DNA of 64,000 bases from Bubalus kerabau. Lineage: Eukaryota; Chordata; Mammalia; Artiodactyla; Bovidae. Location: positions 50,474,001 to 50,538,000 of the forward strand of contig NC_073645.1 of NCBI RefSeq assembly GCF_029407905.1. The letters are read 5' to 3'. Below are positions 57,659 through 64,000 of this stretch, in pieces (the stretch's first letter is position 1; every line of letters begins with the position of its first letter). The notes beneath the pieces were generated by a model. It did not search any database and was not told the origin of the DNA. It saw only the letters and a program-made list of their open reading frames with translations. A program made the position numbers and the translations under genes.

Positions 57659-58410
57659 AACACAAGAGATGGGAGAGGAGAATTAAATGTTGACACTTGT
57701 GAGATGAGTGCACTTCACTCAAAGTGGTATAACAGTATTTGAAGGTGACTGAGATAAGATAAAGATGTATATTACAAACCCTAGAGTAGCCTTTAAAAGC
57801 TATATAAGTGGTATATCTAACAAGCCAATTGTGAAGATAAAATAAAATCATAAAACTACTCAGTCCAAAAGAAGACAGGAAATGATGAAAAGGAAAACAA
57901 AAAGTAGGTGGGACAAACAGAAAACTATTGCCAATGTGGTATATTCAAATCCAATCATATCAGTAATTACTTTTAAACATAAATGGTTTATACATCCCAA
58001 TTAAAAGGCAGAGATTGTCAGATTGGATGACAGAGGAAGACCTAACTATATGCTATCTATAAAAATAAAAATAAAACTTTTAAATATATAGACACATAAT
58101 GGCTAAAAGTAAAAAAAAAAAATCAATAGAAAAGTAAATACCAAGGAACACTAGAAAAAATTAAGTGGCTACGTTAATATTGGACAATGTAAACTTTGGA
58201 AAAAAAAATCTTACTAGAGACAAAGATAAGCATTAAATAACAATAAAGAGGGTACTTCATCAAGAAGATATAATTTTATTAAATGTATATACTTAAAAAC
58301 AGCTTCACAATGCATAAACAAAAATAGATAAAACTGAAAGGAGAAATGAAAAAATACACAATTATAGTTGGAAATTTCAACTCTCCTATTAGAGTTTAAC
58401 TCTATTATTG

Positions 58411-58872
58411 TTATTATTAGGCATTGTCCTCACACAGCCCTCTTAAGAGCTTACAGTTGTGTCAGGCGGAGGGACCCCTTCAGGCTTCGTGTGTGACATT
58501 TGGGACTGTGTGTGTGTGGAACTCTAAGGAATGCTAAGGAATGTGGAACTCAAAGGAGATGAGGGTTTCAAGTGGGCTATCACCAGGACTCACACAGTCA
58601 CACTGCGTGCACCTCTGGCTTCTCCAGTGCTTTTTGGGCCACGATAACCTTGGAAGGCATTGGCTCCAATTTAGCCATCATGGTACTTCTTCTCATGCAT
58701 TAATCCACAAGCATTTATTTATCCAATTTTCCTCAGAAAGTGTGGCATCTGTGGCTTTTTGCTCTGTATACCAAAGCTTCAATAACTACTGACTGTATGG
58801 GCTACTGTACGTTCTTAGGTTAAGTTCCATATTGTCTTTATCTGAAAGAGATTAGTTTAACTATAACTACAT
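58411..58872. other. Single-copy sequence
   Basis: No gene recognised. Contains a small tandem CTAAGGAATG pair near 58,526-58,545. Confidence 0.4.
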
Positions 58873-58886
58873 CAAGGAAGTTGGAT

Positions 58887-59157
58887 GCTGCTGCTGCTAA
58901 GTCACTTCAGTCGTGTCTGACTCTGTGCGACCCCACAGATGGCAGCCCACCAGGCTCCCCCTTCTCTGGGATTCTCCAGGCAAGAACACTGGAGTGGGTT
59001 GCCATTTCCTTCTCCAATGCATGAAAGTGAAAAGTGAAAGTGAAGTCACTCAGTCGTGTCCGACTCTTAGCGACCCCATGAACTGCAGCCTACCAGGCTC
59101 CTCCATCCATGGGATTTTCCAGGCAAGAGTACTGGAGTGGGGTGCCATTGCCTTCTC
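58887..59157 (-). mobile_element. BOV-A2 dimeric SINE, full length
   Basis: Minus-strand dimer: GCTGCTGCTGCTAAGTCACT, first monomer, linker TGCATGAAAGTGAAAAGTGA, second monomer ending GGTGCCATTGCCTTCTC. Perfect 14-bp target duplication CAAGGAAGTTGGAT at 58873-58886 and 59158-59171. Among the youngest insertions here by duplication integrity. Confidence 0.96.
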
Positions 59158-59289
59158 CAAGGAAGTTGGATAAGAGAGTGTAAAAAACTGCAAGAAGTTT
59201 TTTACTAACTCATGATTAAATATTAACAACAACAATAATAATTAGCATTGCTAGAAAGTGCCTCTGTGACCCAGGAAATATGCTGATGC

Positions 59290-59460
59290 TAATAAGTCTG
59301 CACTGACTCCTTCAACACTCCCAACTGTCCTCAAGACAAAATTGGCCACATTTTCAGATTGAAGATCATGTGTATTGGGGTATTTTACACTGTTTGCCTA
59401 GGGAACTCACCTAGCAAGTGGTGGAGTTGAGATTCAAACCCAACCTCGCCTAAATGAGCA
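59290..59460 (-). repeat. MIR, minus strand
   Basis: GGCCACATTTTCAGATTGAA, then CACCTAGCAAGTGGTGGAGT and TGAGATTCAAACCCAACCTC follow MIR in reverse. The AATACTTATTGAGCATTCAC just beyond (59,501) may be an L2 3' end. Confidence 0.55.
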
Positions 59461-59555
59461 AACCTCACTTGAGTTTGGTTAAGAACAATGACTTTGAAAC
59501 CAAATACTTATTGAGCATTCACTTTGTGTAAGAAACCTATTAGAAGCTGTGAGAG

Positions 59556-62500
59556 CAGGTGGGCTTACAGTGGCTTTATGGATAGTTGGGCAGGGGAGGC
59601 AAGGCAAACAGCCTCCACCTTGTAAAGCCAGCTCCCAGGACCACCATCAGAGGGCACAGGTAATTGGAAGGAGGTTGCTGACGGTCATTTCAAAGGGCAA
59701 AGAGATTAAAATCTACTCTCTTGCCTTCCCCAAAACAGCACTTGTTCTTGGAGATAGAAAAAAAAAAATAGCCTCTAAATTGACTTCACCATCTGTTTGG
59801 AATAATTTTGCATAATGTGAATAAGCTTTCTAATCTATCATTCCTCAGATTAGTATCAGAATTTTAGGGGGAAATGCAAAGATTGAATTCAGTCCCTGTC
59901 CATCGCATCTCATTTTATACATAAGAAAAACAGAGGTGTGGAGATACGATTTTTCTATTTAGGGGACAAATGGGGCAACACCTCAAGAGTACTTGGCCTA
60001 AGAACTGTTTATTGTTACTTTGCGAAGGACCGTGGTTTGTGGGTGATGTGTGTGCTCTAGGGTAGGGGCCCTTCCAGTGCTTCCCACGAAGGGATGTGGT
60101 GAGTGTTGTCCACTCCAGACACCCCAGCGAGGACAGGCTGGTCACCCTGGGCGTCCTGGAATGGAGTTTCTCCATGATCCTGCTGGCACAAGGAGTCCCC
60201 CAGTGCAAGCGGCATGCTCCGCATCGGCGGTTGGCTGCACACACTGTCTTGCACGTGTCTCCCATCTCGGGGCGCACACCCGCCGCTGCATGCTCAGAGA
60301 CCTGGCCTGGGTGCCAGGAATGACGTGAGGCTGTGAGTGGCCTGGACTGTCTTTGATATATGATGTGAGGGGGAAGAAGCCTGGACAGAGGGGAAGGCTG
60401 TGAGGATTACCGAGCATTCCACTTCCAATTTCCCGACCCCCACCTCAGGCAGCGTAGACGGACCTGGCTCTCGGTCAGTAGAAGAGGTGAGACCCTGCAT
60501 GTGAACACAGCAGGAACACGTCCCCAAACCAAATTGCTTATTTAGAAAACCAACTTGGAACAGCCCTCTTAAAAACCTTAAGACGCTCTTAGATTTCCAT
60601 GTATTTTTCTTTCATAATTAATACATACGTCATTTTTGACAAAATGCGTGTTCTTCATGCAGCGACACAAGCTCACGTAATGAATAGTATCGAGTTGCAG
60701 GTATAATAAAGAGCTGTTTGAGTGTTTATGCCATCTGTAACCTATGCACTTAACTGGAATGACGCTTATTTATTTTTCTTTCATCCTTCTGGTATTTTTT
60801 GATGAAGAATGTATCATGGTGGGGAGAAAGGAACATGGTTTCCAAAGGTAGCAGAATCCTCGTTGTCTCATGGGGCCAGGAAAATGCTTGCATTTTGACA
60901 AAGTCCATCAGTTGCACAAAGAAAACCAGATTCTAATGATTACTGCTCAAACCAGTTCAGGCCGAGTGAGCAAAAAAAAAAATCTCTCTCCCCTTGTTTA
61001 GCATCTTTTTTTCTTTTTTTGTTCTGCTTCAAATTGGCATATGCTTGGAAAGTGTGCTCACAGGAGAATTTTAATTTATTGATGTCTCTTGCCCCTACTG
61101 TACATTCCGGGCTCCTATGTGAGTGTAATGGATGAAGCAGATGTTCGACACCACAGCACCTCTTCATAACTCCACTCTTCAAAAACAGTTTTACAAGTAC
61201 TTACTCGCGCTGGTCCCCACTGCTCACAGGAAGCTGAGGTCACCGTGAAACATGAGGCCGGGGCAGGAGCCCGTGCTCATGTGCTCCGCAGCTGGGCCCC
61301 CTTCTTCTGAGCACGTGAGCGATTTATGAAACAGCCATAATTTTCAGCTTATGGACAAAGAAATAAAAGTGTTGACACCATTATTGTAACATCTGTGGAG
61401 GGAAAAATATGAGCCCATTCCTAAGTGCACAAATGGTACCGGAGTTATAAGGATTCTTTTATGCTTAATTGTATTCATTATCAGCGGTAATTATTTCCAA
61501 CATGAGCAGTTTCTTCCAATTTAATGTCAGCCTAAAAGGTTAAGACCTTCCAGTAGAGGCATTTCAGTCTCATGATTTGTTGGGCCTGCAAAGTTACGCT
61601 AATTGGGAAAGCAAGAGTGGCTTCTGAGGGCTCCTGCCTGCCTTGGTTCAGCACGTCTGTGTAGAGCGGGTCTCTGACGGTTAACATCACAGAAGGGTAC
61701 TTCCAGGCAGCGTCTGAAAGGATTTCCCGGCTTACACTGTGAGCCGTATTTTTATCATCTGTGGAGTTGACTCCTGAAGGCTCTGTCTCTCCACTGCCAT
61801 CCCACAAGCATCCTTGGAAGAAACGCTTGTCATTTTGAGTGCTGATGCTGAGTGGTGCACTGGGGGAGAAGATCCCAGAGCACTCTGGCCTGTCCCTTAT
61901 GGATGAGAAGCGGGCCTCTCATGAAGGCACATCCTACCTGTGTCAGGAGATCAAAGCCCCAGTGACAAAGCCCTTCTGTTCTCCGTGGGCTGAGGTGACC
62001 CCAGGATCTTCGGGCTGCATCCAGCAGGTATCTCCTTTGACCTGGCATCTGTCTCCAAGGGACTGTGGCCGTGAAGAGAGCTCGTGGTGGAGGGTTGACA
62101 GAGCCACCATGCTGGATAAGTATGGTACTTATGCATCCGTGGATAAGTACATGACATCATGTGTGCGTGTGTGTGTGTGTGCGTGTGTGTGTCTGCGCAG
62201 AGGTGTGTGTGTTGGGGGAGTTGGAGCATAGATGGTTCCACAGTCACCCTCTAAAGATGTTCTAACTTAGCTCAAACCTCTTAGCTATTTGGCCTATTTG
62301 CTGGGAGTGGGAGTGGCCCTGGTGATGTTCTCTGGGCCCCCCTGAGACACACAGCTTTCTCCCGGGTGGAATGCAGTTCAAGAGCCCCACCTATCATCTC
62401 CCGCATCACCCTATCCCTAGACGCTGAAAATTTCTCTCAAAATACTAGAAACCTGACGCTCTCTTGTTCCTCTCCAGCAACTTAAAACCAGCCATCACTG

Positions 62501-62614
62501 TGCAGGAGCTGTAACAAGTCCCAGCTTGCGTTCACTTCAGAAGGTCTGTTGTTGGTCCTCAAAGAAGTCCGCTTCCTGGGGTCACAGGACTTGCTTTCAT
62601 GGTGACATATTTGT
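59556..62614. other. Largely single-copy tract
   Basis: Three kilobases without recognised SINEs or LINEs. A 120-codon minus frame (59915-60277) overlaps 92- and 75-codon frames on the other strand; none shows a domain. 61,310-61,540 is AT-rich with ATGCTTAATTGTATTCATTA and GGTAATTATTTCC. Holds a (TG)n tract at 62.16 kb. Confidence 0.4.
62158..62213. repeat. (TG)n microsatellite, interrupted
   Basis: TG runs broken by TGCG and by CTGCGCAGAGG. Not adjacent to a recognised SINE. Confidence 0.92.
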
Positions 62615-62818
62615 CGTTTAGCTGCTGCATCACCTCTGACTCTTTGTGACCCCACGGACTGTAGCCTGCCAGGCTCCTCTGTCCATGGGAGTTTCCAGGC
62701 AAGAACACTTGACTGGGTTGCCATTTCCTTCTCCAGGGTGTCGTCCTGACCCAGGGATTAAACCCGTGTCTCCTTCATTGGCAGGCAGATTCTTCACCAC
62801 TAAGCACCAGGGAAGCCC
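62615..62818 (-). mobile_element. Bov-tA SINE
   Basis: Minus-strand copy with TTTAGCTGCTGCATCACCTC and GACTCTTTGTGACCCCACGG, then CACCAGGGAAGCCCC at the tRNA-like end. No clear target duplication. Confidence 0.9.
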
Positions 62819-64000
62819 CGTTGATGTATTTATTTACCCCAGCACTCACAGCAGCTCCTGGCATGGAGGAGGGGGGGTCTTGTCTAATCGCAAAAGCCCT
62901 AGACAACAGCTGAGACAGGGCTTGAGGGCCAACGTCCTACTAAAATGTGAAATCCCAGTGCAGAGAGAAAGAAGGAAGAGGACACTGAAATAGATGGGGA
63001 GCAAGAACAGAGTGATGTGGTACCTCCTGGTCTTGCTTTGTAGCAGACTCCAGCTACCTGAGCACAGCTTGACAGGTGAACCCTCTCTGACCAGTGAGAT
63101 GCCTCCAGACAGACTGTGTGGAAAACCCTGCCCAGAGTCGTGTCCACTGTGGGGAGCAAGTAGAGGGCCTGACTGCCTGTCCTCTGTCTCCCCCTGGTCC
63201 ATGTGCTTCTAGAATGGAGTCAAGCCCCCTCCGGTCTGGGTTCCATCACTAGAGACAGCCCTTAGTCTCATGGTACAGTGTCTACCTGCCTGGCTGGCTT
63301 TGCTTCCCAGGCATCTGAGTCCACGTGCTCAGGACCGTGCTTCCATGCTAAGGGTGCTCGTGGGCTACTCTGCCCCTCCCCAACCTTGCAGGTGCAGAGA
63401 CCTCCTAATGCACGTGCCCGTCATGCCTGCCAGACTGATGAAACAGCAGTCCCAGAAAACAGCTCTGCCCCCTCCAAGGTGTGAGGTGAGCTTTGCATGG
63501 CATAAGACAAATGATCCTCTGTTGATCCCTGGTGCCACCTCTAACAGAAAATGGTAATAATCTGACAGTGATTCCCTTCCAGAAAGTGATCTGGACGAGT
63601 GCCGATGAGGAGTGTCTGCCAGACTGCTGTGCACTTGTCTTTCTTCTGCCCACCCCAGCAAATTCAGGTCAGATAATTAGCACTCGTCTTTATGCCTTAT
63701 GCTTTCTGAATTTCTGCAGTACTAGGAGTAGGAGGCAAAAGTTCTGAAACCTTCCATGAGGTTGTTGTTGCCGTGGCAACCACTCCCTTGGAATTCTCAG
63801 ACTTATTCCCAGTCGGTGAACAGAGGATGTTCTGAACAAAACTGAAAGAGTCCTTAAAGCCAGGTAGGAGGCGGGAAGGCTGGGAGGTTGGGCAGTCCAG
63901 AGAAGGTGACGGTGAGGACAAAGGAGTCTGGGAGGACAAGGGCTGAGCCCTCATTCTGCCTCCCGTCTGGCGGAGGGACCCATGCCTTAGCCAGGACCAC
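62819..64000. other. Single-copy sequence
   Basis: No gene or repeat recognised. Overlapping frames of 115 and 118 codons lie on opposite strands near 62.65-63.2 kb, the first starting inside the SINE. A CCGTGGCAACCA word near 63,770 resembles an RFX/X-box half-site, which is weak evidence of regulation. Confidence 0.4.

Larger units (their letters stand above)
56100..58410 (+). mobile_element. L1/HAL1-type LINE body, 3'-incomplete
   Basis: Sense block order of an L1 ORF1 region (AGATCAACAGAAATTATCCA, GTGGGGCAGAAGAAATATTT, AATGGCCAAGCATTTTCCAA, AAGGAAGTTCTTCAACAAAA), the following spacer (AAAGATGTATATTACAAACC, AGAAGACAGGAAATGATGAA) and the start of ORF2 (AAGGCAGAGATTGTCAGATT, AACTGAAAGGAGAAATGAAA). 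It stops near the ORF2 endonuclease start, so it lacks RT and 3' UTR. Two SINEs and many stops interrupt it. The 94-102-codon frames near 56.4-56.8 kb are ORF1 remnants. Confidence 0.75.

Noticed and set aside
63760..63785. CCGTGGCAACCA as an X-box regulatory site
   Set aside because: A single partial match with no promoter nearby is not enough to call a site.

Overview
This window is nuclear DNA from a ruminant, most likely a bovid close to Bos. The evidence is the repeat content. There are about 19 tRNA-derived Bov-tA SINEs, several BOV-A2 (CSINE2-type) copies including two full dimers, six BovB (RTE-type) LINE fragments and bovine-type L1 3' ends. I found no bacterial-style gene, operon, tRNA, rRNA or CRISPR, and no convincing protein-coding exon. 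The window reads as intergenic or deep intronic sequence, and most open frames of 60-180 codons are either repeats read in translation or chance.

Layout. 0-7.3 kb: a BovB 3' end with target-site duplication (TSD), three Bov-tA SINEs, then about 5 kb of mostly single-copy DNA with one MIR. 7.3-14 kb: a Bov-tA with a (CA)n tail, a single-copy tract, a 13-15 bp minisatellite (10.69-11.25 kb) beside a BovB tail, nested MIR/SINE insertions and a young L1 3' end with a 15-bp TSD. 14-19.1 kb: a degenerate region with an LTR-like segment and an ERVL-type pol remnant (about 16.44-17.29 kb), then the largest BovB copy (1.26 kb, minus strand), which keeps recognisable reverse-transcriptase motifs but is broken by stops and frameshifts. 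19-26.5 kb: SINEs, L1 ends, a MIR and an LTR-like piece. 26.5-30 kb: 3.5 kb of AT-rich DNA with no recognisable SINE. 30-39 kb: two SINEs, L2-type relics, an isolated CpG-rich island (about 32.9-33.08 kb) and a BovB tail. 39-41.1 kb: a compound locus in which an antisense L1 end was hit by a BOV-A2 and by a 104-bp polyA insert containing two perfect palindromes, and a large imperfect inverted repeat has L1 ends pointing outward. 41.6-45.1 kb: BovB and L1 fragments and SINEs. 45-55 kb: mostly single-copy or ancient L2/L1 sequence and a BovB copy with an internal inversion. 55-59.2 kb: an L1/HAL1-like body with nested SINEs, then a full BOV-A2 with a 14-bp TSD. 59.2-64 kb: AT-rich single-copy sequence, a (TG)n tract and a last Bov-tA.

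Nothing here works together as a pathway. The biological interest is in retrotransposition history (5' inversion, nested insertions, microsatellites growing from SINE tails), the palindromic insert, the inverted repeat and the CpG island. Family names come from recognising consensus-like sequence by eye; no database search was run.
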